64,000 bases of DNA from Notolepis coatsorum (Eukaryota; Chordata; Actinopteri; Aulopiformes; Paralepididae). Positions 33,005 through 43,998 of this stretch are shown here, one piece after another. How positions within the stretch are numbered: position 1 is the first letter of the stretch; every line of letters starts with the position of its first letter. The notes beneath the pieces are model-generated. The model ran no database searches, was not told where the DNA came from, and was given only the letters and a program-made list of their open reading frames with translations. The stretch spans positions 83,166,860-83,230,859 of the forward strand of contig OZ020589.1 of assembly GCA_963971535.1 (NCBI GenBank). The letters are read 5' to 3'. The translations under genes and the position numbers were made by a program.

Positions 33005-33770
33005 TTAACGTTATCGTTAATGTTGTTATTGATTGATTGATGAGTCGGCATTTATATTTAATACAGAGGTGCTTCACAGCGCTCACAGCGCGGCGTTTCC
33101 AATATTATAAATACGGAAACAGCTGTTCTGCGAGGAAGTCAGCGAAAGAGCTGTAGAGCGTCGCATAACGTGCGTCGATAAGGGGGCGAGTAATAGGGTA
33201 GGGTCACGTGGGGTCAGTGGCCAATCAGAGCAACGCGGAAACGCAGTTCTGTTGTAGAAGGCATTCACGCTTCCGGGCAGCTCTGCAGGTCAAAGATCAC
33301 TACACTGGGCCATGTTGTGGACTTGACAGGGGCAAACATGGACGATGCTGCTACACTGGCTTCACGTTTGGAGGTGAAGTCCCTCAGGACGGTCAGCATG
33401 ATGCTGGGAAAATGGAGGGAGGGACTCAGTGAGACAGAACGTCTCATGTTGACAGAGTATAAAAATGGGTCTCTTCATCCCAGTGATGAGGATCTTTTTC
33501 CTACAATTAAGCTGCAGCCTGATTTTAAAAACTGCACAGGGCCTCTTTTAGTAATGGGAGATGCTTCTGTTGTGTTTTTTGATGTGGTTAATGGTAAATG
33601 TGTGTACAAACTGTTGGTCAAGGTTCTCCACAAGGAGAAGCTCAACGGGAGAGGTGACACTCCCTGGAGAGCACACCTTGGTCTCTGTGATGAGGTGAAA
33701 CCAGAGTGGTGAGCACTGTACAAACCACCATTATTCAAAATAATTGGCTATCTGCAGTGGAGGGTTTTAC

Positions 33771-35043
33771 CAGTGGCGAATCCTTGTGGAAGCCAACGGA
33801 AGCCATGCCTCCCTATAAATTTCATATCAAATTATGAAATATGAAATATGAAAAAAAAAAAAAAAAAAAAAAAAAATTTAATATAGTTTACATTCATTTT
33901 CATCTGTGCATCTGTGTTTTTTTTTTTTTTTTTTTTTTTTAATGTCTCCCTCTTCTCCTTCTCACTCCCTCTAACACACTGTCAGACTGTGCTCACTACT
34001 GCAGCTAGTATAGGAGAGAAGCAGTGGGTAGGTCTCTTTCTCCAGGCTTCCAGCATTATAGAGTGAGTCCAAACTCCAAATCCGATCCTAGCCAATCAGA
34101 TTCGAGCTGACTGCCACTGGCCACACCCTAAAAGTTTAAAACGGAGCTGGGAGGAAGACGTTCAGCATAATATTCCACCTGGAGGCGGGGCAGGTGCCAT
34201 ATTTTCCCCTCTGCACTCTGAACATTGTATTAACCCGTAACTGTTCCCACGGGCCGAATATTGCCCCGATCCTCGCGAGATTAAATCCACGGGGACCTCT
34301 CGGCGTGCCGAAGCTTTTCCTAAATCACTTCCATCATCGAAAACGAGGGGAAAAGGTCGGCTCGCGACCCTGAAAATGTCGCGTGATTTTAAAAACGCTG
34401 TATTAAGTGAGCCTATTATGGGATCCACGCTAGCTTTCTATCGTGGAAACATCTGGGCGTCCCGCAACTTTTACTGATTCACATGTAGCCCCTAAAATGC
34501 TTAGAAAAGGAAAACAGAAAGCGTGGAATAAACTCGCCGAAACGGAAAAGTGTCCCACGGGCGCGCCGTGATTCCGATCCGCGTGAAAATATTCACGGCC
34601 ATAGAGGAGACCGTGGGACACCTTTTTGCAACCGAATATGTGTCTCGAATTTGCTCCCACGCGGCGCGCAAAATCGCGCAAGGAAAAATCGGACCAAAAA
34701 TTAACCAATGCTCCAGCAGTATTAATGACCCTGATGTAAACAAGACAAACGTCTTTCTCTGGTCTGCATCCCCCTATACAATTGTGTGTGAATGAATGAA
34801 AACTTTATTAACAGATTGCAGAATGGGTACAGTACAGTACAGCTCAATACATACAATTGTTAAGGGGATGCAGACCAGAGAAAGACTTTCGTCTTGTTTA
34901 CATCAGGGTCCCCCATTTTCAATTCATCGTAAATGTGTATTGAGCCGTACTGTATTGTACCCATTCTGCAATCTGTTAAATAAATAAAAATAACGTTTGA
35001 CTGGCCGCCGAGCCATACTGTAGTGTACATGGTGACTGCTTGA

Positions 35044-35077
<34 letters not shown>

Positions 35078-35158
35078 ATTAATAAAAATATTGAATAATT
35101 TTTTTTTTAATAATTTTTTTTTGGCTTCCCCTGTTATTTTACCCACGCGACGCCACTG
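33771..35158. mobile_element. hAT non-autonomous element with 8-bp TSD
   Basis: Termini are CAGTGGCG and CGCCACTG, flanked by GGTTTTAC on both sides (33763-33770 and 35159-35166). Removing it restores the LINE frame exactly. The interior has long A and T homopolymers (about 33850-33940 and 35048-35075) and an inverted pair of tail-like repeats at 34797-34985. No transposase. Confidence 0.9.
34797..34985. repeat. Inverted pair of short (ATTC)n-type retroposon tails
   Basis: GAATGAAAACTTTATTAACA through GACCAGAGAAAGACTTTCGT to TTTTCAATTCATCG is an inverted copy of the repeat seen at 35786-35930, 35980-36100 and 38355-38490. A forward partial copy follows at 34928-34985. Another partial forward copy lies at about 34725-34783. 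Confidence 0.7.
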
Positions 35159-35272
35159 GGTTTTACATGGCATAGTGGCTGTCAATGCTTTTATTTCCAT
35201 ATTGAACCCTAATGTCTCACATGACTGTCCTTATTGTGCGCAAAGGGAAACAGTTTTCGACTGTTTTCTGGA

Positions 35273-35274
<2 letters not shown>

Positions 35275-35311
<37 letters not shown>

Positions 35312-35515
35312 TCTCTCTCTCTCTACTCATCTCTCTATATTGTACTTCCACACCCTCTTCCTACTCCCTCTTCCACACCCTCTTCCTACTCTCTCTCTTC
35401 CTGTCTATCTCCACCTTTGCCTGTCTCTCTCTACTCATATCTCTATCTTACCTCCTCCCACACCCTCTTCCTACTCCCTCTTCCTACTCCCTCTTCCACA
35501 CCCTCGTCCTACTCC
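35275..35515. repeat. CT microsatellite and CT-rich minisatellite
   Basis: (CT)n followed by units like CTACTCATCTCTCTATATTG and CCACACCCTCTTCCTACTCC, related to 6470-6600 and 7130-7290. The plus-strand ORFs here are repeat artefacts. Confidence 0.85.
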
Positions 35516-35525
35516 CTCTTCATCC

Positions 35526-36571
35526 TAGGGCTGGGCGATATGGCCTAAATATGATATCACGATATTTTCTGACCTTTCGGCGATACACGATACACATCAC
35601 GATGTTTTTCTTTTTTACCCCAAACAATTCATTATGAGGCTTACCAAGACAGTATTTGAGTTTGCAAGCTAACATTAAAGACAAAATAAAATACCCATGC
35701 ATTTAGCATTTTTATATTAGATTTAGATTATTAGATTATATATTGCATATGAGATATTATATGATTTAGATATGAAATATGATGAATTGAAAATGGGGGA
35801 CCCTGATGTAAACAAGACTAAAGTCTTTCTCTGGTCTGCATCCCCTTAACAATTGTATGTATTGAGCTGTACTGTACCCATTCTGCAATATGTTAAAGTT
35901 TTAAATCAATCAATCAATAAATAGCATTTTAGCATTTTTATGAAACTACTGTATATATGTATGTCTCTAAATGTTTTGATGAATTGAAAATGGAGGACCC
36001 TTATGTAAAAAAGCCGAAAGTCTTTTTCTGGTCTTCATCCTCCTGTACTGTATTGTACCCATTCTGCAACCTTTTAATACAGTTTTCATTCATTCATTCT
36101 GACGGAAACATAATCATTTTGATTGACAGTCGAGTCTGCCAATGACGTCACACCGCTTGCACCCGCCCTGCTGTTCTTAGCACCAATCGGCAAGCGTTAT
36201 GACTTCCTGAATGTCCCGTGTGCTGAAGTGAACACTGAACATCAACAAAGCTACTAACGTTAGCTCCCCGCGGCCGTCGAGTAGGAGACCAGTGCTTCAC
36301 AGGATGCTAAATGAGGCATAATGATTTTACTACAACGAATGTTATAATAAAAGCCTTTCCATACATCTGTCTGATTGAAAACTTTATTAACAGACCGCGG
36401 AATGGGCATATCTCAGCACAGGCTGAGATATGAACGAGTAACGTGTGGACAGATTGACGCGACACAATCCTCTTGGGCAAAACATCACGATATCCACGAT
36501 ACGTTGAAAAAGTGTATCGTTAATGAACTGTACCCGATATTTATATAATATCGTCATATCGCCCAGCCCTA
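35526..36571. mobile_element. hAT element with TAGGGCTGGGCGATAT termini
   Basis: It starts TAGGGCTGGGCGATATGG and ends CATATCGCCCAGCCCTA, with the exact 8-bp TSD CTTCATCC at 35518-35525 and 36572-36579. It is 1,046 bp. The interior holds copies of a short retroposon tail (35786-35930, 35980-36100 and part of 36374-36410). No transposase. Confidence 0.9.
35786..36100 (+). repeat. Two copies of a short (ATTC)n-tailed retroposon fragment
   Basis: Both start GAATTGAAAATGG, run through CTTTCTCTGGTCTGCATCC and CATTCTGCAA, and end in a poly-CATT-like tail (CATTCATTC in the second). The polyadenylation-like (A)ATAAA before the tail and the variable 5' ends suggest 3' fragments of a LINE or SINE. The parent element is not in the window. 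Confidence 0.65.
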
Positions 36572-36579
36572 CTTCATCC

Positions 36580-36741
36580 CTCTCTATGACCAGAGAAATA
36601 GCCCTTGAAAGGACCTTCAATAAATATCCAGGTGCTGCTGTTCAACCATTAGGGGGCAGTAAGGAGTAACACTATACACTGTCGTACCAGGAGGACTGTT
36701 GACTGATGTTCTCAGTTCAATAAGTGATCATCAAGATGGGA

Positions 36742-36814
<73 letters not shown>

Positions 36815-37649
36815 TTTAATGTAAAAAAAATAAAGAAAGAAAGATGGATTTTAATGTAAAAAAGAAAGAAAGAAAGGATTAATATAAAAAAAATAAAGAT
36901 GGATTTTAATGTAGGTTGAAAGGTACACAGTACATTTCGCAGAGTACATTTTACTAAAACTGAGTACATTTTACTCAAACTACTACTTTTACTGTGTGAA
37001 ATTTACTGTGTAGAACCCTACCATTCAACAAGAGGGTTGTTAGTACCTCATTCCAAAAAGTGGGATTTTATTCCACTTCAAATTAGATTCTTGGCAGCGT
37101 GATCCCACATGTAGATGGGCTTTTGGCAAAGTACACCCAAATAAATAGTTTTAAGTACAGGAATTTTAACTCCTAACCCAAAAGAACCAGGCTATATCTG
37201 AAATACTATAAAGAAAAAAAGACTAAAGGGCGTACTGTATTATTTCTCATATTGAATGAACAGTAAAATAACTACTGCTCTTTTGTTACTTTTCAACAAA
37301 GACTTGTTATAATGAGAAACAAAAAACATTTTGACATAACGAGAAAAATATCTTGTTGTAATGAGAAAAGATCTTGTTATAACAAAACAAAGATCATGTT
37401 TTAATGAGACAAAGATCGTGTTTTAATGAGACAAATATCTTGTTATAACAAGAGCAGGTGGTTAACATTTTTAATTGCCCTGAATCAGGTCTCAATTCAA
37501 ATTGTTGTGCATAAAATGTCTTGTTTCTCCTGCTCAATAAATCATTCTCAACTTCCCCACCTCAAAGTTGCCCATGGAGTCAGACAGTGATTCTGGAGAA
37601 TAAGTCCAGGACAAAATTAGATGCTGCGGCCGATTTGACTATGATATTC
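36580..37649. other. No gene; (GAAA)n microsatellite
   Basis: (GAAA)n covers about 36737-36812 with degenerate copies to 36900. At 37290-37450 short repeats of CTTGTTATAA and AATGAGAC(A)AAGATC alternate. No coding sequence is supported. Confidence 0.5.
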
Positions 37650-38354
37650 AGAGGCAGGATTTTTTTTTTTTATCTTTTTCCCCCTCCTTTTTCCTCCGAT
37701 TTTCTCCCATCCCAATGTTAGTCGTTATGCCAATTCCCAATCCCCTTCCTGGTCGCTGCGCACTTACCCCCCACAGTCGGTCTGGGAGAGTGGAGGCTAT
37801 CACATGCTTCCTCCGACACACGTCTAGCCAATCAACCGCTTCTTTTCGCCTGGCAGCGCGGACTCTCACTGAGAGGGTGTAACGTGTGGAAGGCAGTGGC
37901 GGCCGGTGGGTACTTCGCCACTAGGGGCGCTATACCAAATATTTTGCAACCATGTACAGTACAGTACTGTACCACGCAAGACTCATGGCAAGACGTGAGC
38001 GATTCGACTCACGCTCACGGCAATGAATCGGCTCTTATGAACGAGTCGCTCAGCTGTTACTACAACAACACACAACCAGTCAAATAAAGTATAGTCTAGA
38101 CTCTAATTCACAACTTGAAACACAATATAAATAGAAAAGTTAGAAACAAAACTCGCCCGTCTCCAAACACAGGCAGATCTCTCCCTCTCTCCTCTCTCTC
38201 ACACACAGCGCGACGTGGAATCGATTCGTTACACAATCAGACCTATTATATACCAAGAATAACTTCAGTATGAGTACAGGGCTGTACACATATTTTGCAT
38301 ATTGTTAAACGAGCCAAGGCTAGCTATTAAACTATCGATATGAATCGAAAATCT

Positions 38355-38490
38355 GGGACCCTGATGTAAACAAGACAAACGTCTTTCTCTGGTCTGCATC
38401 CCCTTAACAATTGTGTGTATTGAGCCGTACTGTATTGTACCCATTCTGCAATCTGTTAATAAAGTTCTCATTCATTCATTCATTCATTCA
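38355..38490 (+). repeat. Short (ATTC)n-tailed retroposon fragment
   Basis: GACCCTGATGTAAACAAGAC to CAATCTGTTAATAAAGTTCT followed by (CATT)n. Same repeat as at 35786 and 35980, here inside the hAT just before DIRS-2. Confidence 0.7.
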
Positions 38491-38594
38491 AACATAGACG
38501 ATATTGAACAAGCCATAATCCACGTATTTTCAATCCGAGAGAGCTGCAGTAGTTAAATCAATGAGCCATCGACATAGTCAGTGTGGTAAGTAAC

Positions 38595-38775
38595 GTTATA
38601 TTTCGTATAGCATCGCGTCCCGCTCTGAGCCTTACGAGATACTTCCATCTCCTGTGATACCTAATGTATCTCCCACGAACAAAAAACACATGCACCCCAC
38701 CTGTATGGGGCCCCGCCCCTTATGGTGGTACCACCCATATAACCATGACTCTGGTCATGAAACACCCTTCCTCTA
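38595..38775 (+). repeat. DIRS-2 left inverted terminal repeat
   Basis: GTTATATTTCGTATAGC through CGTCCCGCTCTGAGCCTTAC to GTCATGAAACACCCTTCCTC; the complement is at 45426-45585. Confidence 0.9.
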
Positions 38776-38821
38776 TTTTCGTCCCAGCGTACTGGATGCT
38801 TGCACCATACGAGCTAGCGGA

Positions 38822-41800
38822 ATGAAAAGATTAAGGAAGATTAATAATGTTGAGGGCTTACCGGAGGATTGTGTTTCCCTGGATTCTCCGGAGCTTGTTT
38901 CGACGACGCAGACCTATGCTGGTGGTTCCTCGGCTGACGGCGACGGACCGAGGGGCAGCGTACAAGGTTTGGCTAACGGGTCGGCTTGTACAAAGGTGAG
39001 GTCTGTGTCAGTAGGCGTCGATGTCGGTGTTGGTCGTGCTGTGGAGTATGTTTCGGCACCAGGGCCGGGGCGGCTTGGCGATCGTTCCACTGTAGTGGGC
39101 GATGTCTTGGCGATCCTGGAACATGCTGTTGACGCTAATGCTACTTGTTGTGAAGGGCCAGATTAAACCGAATATATATATTTATTTATATATATATATT
39201 TAATTGTATTTGTATATTCTCTAATATTCCCTGATATCCCTTGTATATTCCTTGTACAATATGCATTGAATATCCATTCTAGCCTACTGAACATCCCATA
39301 ATAGTCTCCATTCTACTATTGGTCGAGACCTTGGTGCCAGGCTGCCATACCCCTCAGACCCAGTTCAAACGTACCGCTCGACATGTACGAACAAGTCCTA
39401 GTTCCGCGTAGGAATTTGGCTACCGCACCACTAATGGGACTATTTGTTCATAGTGCGTATATATACTGCGCTACTAAAGTAGGACTTTCTTTTCAGTCCA
39501 GTTTCTTACCCTCCAATAGAGTCACAGACGTAAAGCCTCCCCGCGACGCCACGTGTGGGAGTAAGGCCAAGTTCGCCTACCATCGGTATTGAGACATCGT
39601 GTATATTAATATTTGAATAGTCATATTTGGCACTATATCGTCGAGTTGGACGTAGTCTATTAAGCTAATAATAGTCTGTTAATATATAGTGCTTCGTGCG
39701 GTGAGAATACTACCGTAGTCAGTACCCCATCGTTTCGGGCAGAGAACTGGCTGCTTACCCAGGGTGGTTGACCCTATGTGAAGCTGCACCCGAGGAGCCC
39801 CAGAGCCGACGAGCGAGTGGACCTGTATACCGGATTATTCTACCGACGACAGCCCGCCTTCCCAGGCACGGATTATGCTTTGGATGCTTTGATTATTCCA
39901 TGGATAAAGACCCCCGACACTGCCGTGTGTTGGAACCCCCCCCCCCCTGGAGAGGACGCAAGGTGAGGAGACGCTCTGCAAGACGAGGTCGCTTCACGTC
40001 TCTCCCCCGTGGACCGGAGAGAGCCGGCCCACAAAGAGTCCACCTGCTTTCATCTGTGGTCCAAGGATCGCCGGCGCATTGAACGGCACTACAGTGGGTT
40101 CACCTGGGATACCCTTGGCCGGACGAGGCAGCCGGATTCTACCCCCCCCCCCTCCTACTCCTGTCGGCTTACAAGCGACCGGATTAACCCCCTCTAGTGT
40201 ATCTAGTATAATCATTAAAGTATCATTGCTGTTATTCCTTAACTATTCCAGGTCGTATATTTACCACCTGCGCCTTCAGAGATTGGACATTCTCTATTGA
40301 TATACCGACGAATACTCCTTGCCATAAAAGTGCATACTATTTCAATTCATAAATGTAATTAAGTGATTAAGTGCTTATTCTACACACCATCGCTGTGTAG
40401 AAATAAAGACCTGTTTCTAATTCGTACATTTGTGTTGGATCCGTTTCATCTACGTGAGAGTGTTCATGATAATATATTTATGCCGTGTACTGGGTGGCCG
40501 AATATTAAGTACAAAGGTACTAGTAATACAGTCAGGGAATTGTACCCCTCAGTTACACTACTGCTACTGCTAATGCTAATGCTACTGCTGCTTCTTCTGC
40601 TAACGCTGATGTTGACGCTGGAATGTCTAATAATCCCCGCCGCGGGATTCCGCTTTTCCCTCCTCTTGCCACCTTCATTGATGAAGGTCAGTCGGTGGTG
40701 GGTGTGGGGGGGTTCGCTGAGCTCTATTTACCTTTTTTGCGGGTGAAGGGGCTGACGACGGGGTGCAGCCCGGGGGTACCTTGGCTAAGTAGCCAGGTAG
40801 CTTCTTTTTTGTGCCCAGGCGGGGATGAACGACGTTCCGCCCGGCCGTTGCTTGATAGCATGTCGGCTCGGAGGGTGGCAGTATGGACGAATGAGTGGTA
40901 TACTGCTGCAGGATGGCATTTAGCGGCGGCCAGTGTTGTGGCTCAGCTGGCTACTTTCCTATCCAAGATGGCGTCGGGTTGTAGGTCTTTGGGTCCAACC
41001 GACACTATGAACGTGATTCATGTTTGTGGTGTTATAGAGATCTTGACTCAGTCGCAAGCTATAACTGCGGGGAGGATTCGGATGCTATCGACTTTGGTTG
41101 TTAGGCATCTTTGGTTGGAGCAGTCTCCTCTTGGGGAAGAGGATAGGTTTTCTCTCCTCACGACTCCTTTTTCCACAGATAGTCTTTTTGGGCGTTCTGT
41201 GGAGGCGCAGGCGGTTTTTGATTCGGGTCCTACACCGCCTCACGCTGTGCAGCCAGGGGTGGGAGCACGGTCTCGTCAACGACTGTGGCGAGATCCTCGA
41301 CAGGCGGCCATGTTTCCCCCGCCAGTGGTGCCCTGGTTGGAGAATCGACAGGGTTTCGCAAGGCCGACAGTCTTGGCGGCCGAGGGATCGGCCATTTTGG
41401 GTGATTTCGGGGTTGGTAAACCACCCCGTCGTCATTTTGCCGCGAGCAGCCCGCTCCCCGTTCAGTCCTCTCTCTGGTATCCCCAGAAGCGGGGCTTTGA
41501 GCGTTCTCCTTTGGCTGCGGGCCGCGAACCTTCTTTGAAGCGTATGCGGCCCCATTCTTCACTTCTCATGGAGATAGGGGCTGACACCCAGTTGATGGCT
41601 GAGCCTGGGTCTGTCCGTGAGAATGTTCCGTCGTCGCGTGGTTCCTACACCGCAGGTTGTGGGTGGGTGGAACCTGGTGTTGCAGCTGCCGCTAGCTCCA
41701 GTGGTCAGCAGGGGGACTCGGTGCCTCTTCTGTTGAATGCTCAGCAGGGGTTACCCCGGCTTCGCCCTCGCCAGGCGGGGTATCGCGCTGTTGCCTCCCA

Positions 41801-42090
41801 CTCCCGTCAAACCGGCAGTGGTCTGCAAAGGAGAGGCTGGCGTGATTTGAGTGGTAGCAATATCACTGCAGGGCTTCGGCGTGTAGGAGCCCATGGGGTC
41901 CTCAGGCCTTGCGTGTCTGGCTGCGGAACGGCTCCTCAGCGTGTGCTGGAGGGGTGTTCAGGGGGTGAGTGTGTGTCCACAAGTTTGATGACCGCTTCTC
42001 CCGTATCAAACCGGCCCTTTCTGTCGGGGTCCCCCCTTGGGTGCTTTGCACGACGGGGGGGACCGGGCCAATTATCTGCTGTTCCTTGCG
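38822..42090 (+). pseudogene. DIRS-2 gag, interrupted by a solo LTR
   Basis: ATG at 38822 (MKRLRKINNVEGLPEDC) to 39145, then after the LTR and one TSD copy from 40563 (DVDAGMSNNPRRGIPLF). Shared blocks with DIRS-1 are PLFPPLATFIDEGQSV, ARRVAVWTNEWYTAAGW and CGVIEILTQSQAITAGRIRM. The LTR breaks a short GCTAATGCTACT repeat coding Ala/Asn/Thr. No stop ends gag: the frame continues without interruption through the RT region into the recombinase. The C-terminal limit given here is therefore only approximate. Confidence 0.7.
39146..40557 (+). repeat. Solo LTR in DIRS-2 gag
   Basis: TGTTGTGAAGGGCCAGATT to CCCCTCAGTTACA with a 5-bp TSD CTACT (39141-39145 and 40558-40562). It is 1,412 bp, with GTATATATACTG near 39457 as a possible TATA box and AATAAAG near 40403 as a polyadenylation signal. 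No internal region remains. It has no relative among the other LTRs here. Short ORFs inside it (for example at 39768) look incidental. Confidence 0.85.
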
Positions 42091-43998
42091 GCCCAGCGTC
42101 AGTTGACGGCGGGGGCGCTGTGGGATTATATTCACATATGGCGACGGGAATGTCCCTTGAATCGGTGGATGAGGAGAACGTTAGAGGCGGGGCTGGTTTT
42201 GCAGTTTGCGCGGCCCCATCCTCCGTTCTCAGGTTTGGTGCCGACTCTATTGTTAGGGTCGGGCGCGGTGACAGCCCTGGCCGACGAGATTCAATCTCTG
42301 TTGGCGAAGCAGGCCGTCGTTGTGGTCCCGAGAGAGGACGCAATGTCAGGCGTCTACTCCCGTTATTTTCTGGTGCCCAAGAAAACTGGGGGGGTCAGAC
42401 CTATACTGAATCTGTCCATGTTCAATCGGTTGATTGTAGTGAGACCGTTCAGGATGTTGACCGTCCGACTCCTTCTGCTTGCTGTCAGGAGGGGGGACTG
42501 GTTCACCTCCATAGACCTGAAGGATGCGTATTTTCACATACCCATTTTCCCTCCTCACAGGAAGTTCCTACGGTTCCTGTTTCAGGGCGTAGCGTACGAG
42601 TACCACAGAATGCCGTTCGGTTATTCTCTGGCTCCCCGCACATTCACCAAGTGCGTGGCGGCTGCTCTGGGGCCTTTACGTCGTCGGGGGATACGAGTTC
42701 TGTTCTATCTCGACGACATTCTGCTCCTCAGCCGTTCAGAGGAGGTTGCCAGGTCTCATACTCGACTGGTGGTGGAATTCCTCACCAGCCTGGGTTTTGC
42801 TGTGAATTGGAAGAAGAGTACCCCTCTTCCCAGTCAACAGGTGGAGTACTTGGGCTTGACATTGAGGTCGAAGCCCATGCTTGCGACCCTCTCGGAGCAG
42901 CGTCGGGGGGCTCTCCGTCACGCGCTCGGGGGTTTCCGTCTGGGAGGGACGGTTACGGCGCTGCAGGTGATGCGTCTGCTGGGCCTTATGTCGGCGGCCC
43001 ACACGGTGGTTCCTCTTGGCCTCCTCTTTATGAGGCGGATACAGAGGTGGTTTCTCTCTTTGAGAATAGATCCGGTGTGGGGCAAAGGGAGACGGTTGAC
43101 GGTTCCTTTGTCGATATGGGGGGATCTCGCCCACTGGGGGAGGCTGGGTATCCTCTCCGCTGGGGTCCCCATGGGCAGCAGTGGCTCCCACGTCACGGTT
43201 TTCACCGACGCCTCTCTCACAGGTTGGGGAGGGGCGTTTCGGACCCACGCAGTGGGGGGCAGCTGGACGGGTCATGCCGACCCAGCTGTCCTGCATATCA
43301 ATGTGTTGGAGTTGAAGGCGGTCCTCCTGGTCCTCAAACGGCTCGGCCACCTGGTGGTAGGCGAACATGTTTTGATCAGGACGGACAATGTGACGGCGGC
43401 GGCGTATATCAACAGGCAGGGTGGGACTCGTTCCGCCCGCCTGCTCCGGGTGGCGCGCGAACTGTTGCTATGGGCATCCCGCAGGCTGCGCAGTCTGCGG
43501 GCGCTCCACGTTCCTGGTACGGAAAATGTGGCGGCGGATATAATGTCTCGGGGCGGTCCTCGTCGCGACGAGTGGGAACTCCGCCCCGACATAGTCAGAC
43601 AGATCTGGGATCGGTTCGGGGAGGCCTCGGTAGATCTGTTTGCGTGCCGACGTTCTCGCAAGTGCCCCTTGTGGTTCTCGCTCAGTCGAGCGGATCATCC
43701 CCCCTTGGGGGTGGATGCCTTCTCGACCTTTCCGTGGCCGCCCGGTCTTCTGTACGCCTTCCCTCCTGTACAGCTGTTGAGTCAGCTGTTGGAGCGGATA
43801 CGGAGGGAGCGCAGGACGGTGATCCTGGTCGCGCCGGACCGGGGCACGTCAGTGTGGTTCCCGGTCTTAATCCAGCTTCTGGTCGCTCCTCCTTGGGTCA
43901 TTCCGTGGTCAGCGACGGCCCTCTCGCAGCACAACGGAGTGCTTGTCCAGCCTCCGGTGTTGGGTCAACGCCTGGTGGTGTGGCTGGTGGGAGGGTGA
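42037..43998 (+). CDS. DIRS-2 RT / RNase H / DAM-like methyltransferase
   Basis: Open for 653 codons; the first in-frame ATG is at 42169, so either translation starts there or the ORF is reached by frameshift from the overlapping frame. RT: VPKKTGGVRPILNL, DLKDAYFHIPI, YLDDILLL at residues 224-231. RNase H: VTVFTDASLTGWGG at about 386-399, ELKAVLLVLKR, RTDNVTAAAYINRQGG. Methyltransferase-like domain: SVDLFACR at about 531, FPWPPGLLYAFPP, TVILVAPDRGTSVWFP at about 594. It would make the element's DNA copy. It lies wholly inside a second open frame (+1 relation) and ends just before the recombinase domain begins. Confidence 0.9.
   Translation: MGALHDGGDRANYLLFLAAQRQLTAGALWDYIHIWRRECPLNRWMRRTLEAGLVLQFARPHPPFSGLVPTLLLGSGAVTALADEIQSLLAKQAVVVVPREDAMSGVYSRYFLVPKKTGGVRPILNLSMFNRLIVVRPFRMLTVRLLLLAVRRGDWFTSIDLKDAYFHIPIFPPHRKFLRFLFQGVAYEYHRMPFGYSLAPRTFTKCVAAALGPLRRRGIRVLFYLDDILLLSRSEEVARSHTRLVVEFLTSLGFAVNWKKSTPLPSQQVEYLGLTLRSKPMLATLSEQRRGALRHALGGFRLGGTVTALQVMRLLGLMSAAHTVVPLGLLFMRRIQRWFLSLRIDPVWGKGRRLTVPLSIWGDLAHWGRLGILSAGVPMGSSGSHVTVFTDASLTGWGGAFRTHAVGGSWTGHADPAVLHINVLELKAVLLVLKRLGHLVVGEHVLIRTDNVTAAAYINRQGGTRSARLLRVARELLLWASRRLRSLRALHVPGTENVAADIMSRGGPRRDEWELRPDIVRQIWDRFGEASVDLFACRRSRKCPLWFSLSRADHPPLGVDAFSTFPWPPGLLYAFPPVQLLSQLLERIRRERRTVILVAPDRGTSVWFPVLIQLLVAPPWVIPWSATALSQHNGVLVQPPVLGQRLVVWLVGG

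Larger units (their letters stand above)
33255..35278 (+). pseudogene. Tx1-type LINE ORF2 C-terminus, split by a hAT
   Basis: Coding from about 33290 includes KITTLGHVVDLTGANMDDAA, REGLSETERLMLTEY, VYKLLVKVLHKEKLNGRGDT and PWRAHLGLC. After an in-frame TGA at 33709-33711 it reads ALYKPPLFKIIGYLQWRVL, then across the hAT HGIVAVNAFISILNPNVSHD and CPYCAQRETVFDCFLDC. This is the post-RT region of fish Tx1/L1-like ORF2, ending in a cysteine motif. It ends in a CT microsatellite. It could be the far end of the LINE whose ORF1 and endonuclease are at 21.8-24.9 kb, but the RT domain is missing between them. Confidence 0.7.

Noticed and set aside
33290-33711. A host exon bounded by CTCTGCAG and GTGAGC
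   Set aside because: The coding continues past the apparent donor (ALYKPPLFKIIGYLQWRVL) and across the hAT as a Tx1 LINE ORF2 C-terminus, so the splice-like words are coincidental.
39768-40082. ORF of 104 codons inside the solo LTR
   Set aside because: It has no domain and lies wholly in an LTR; composition alone explains it.
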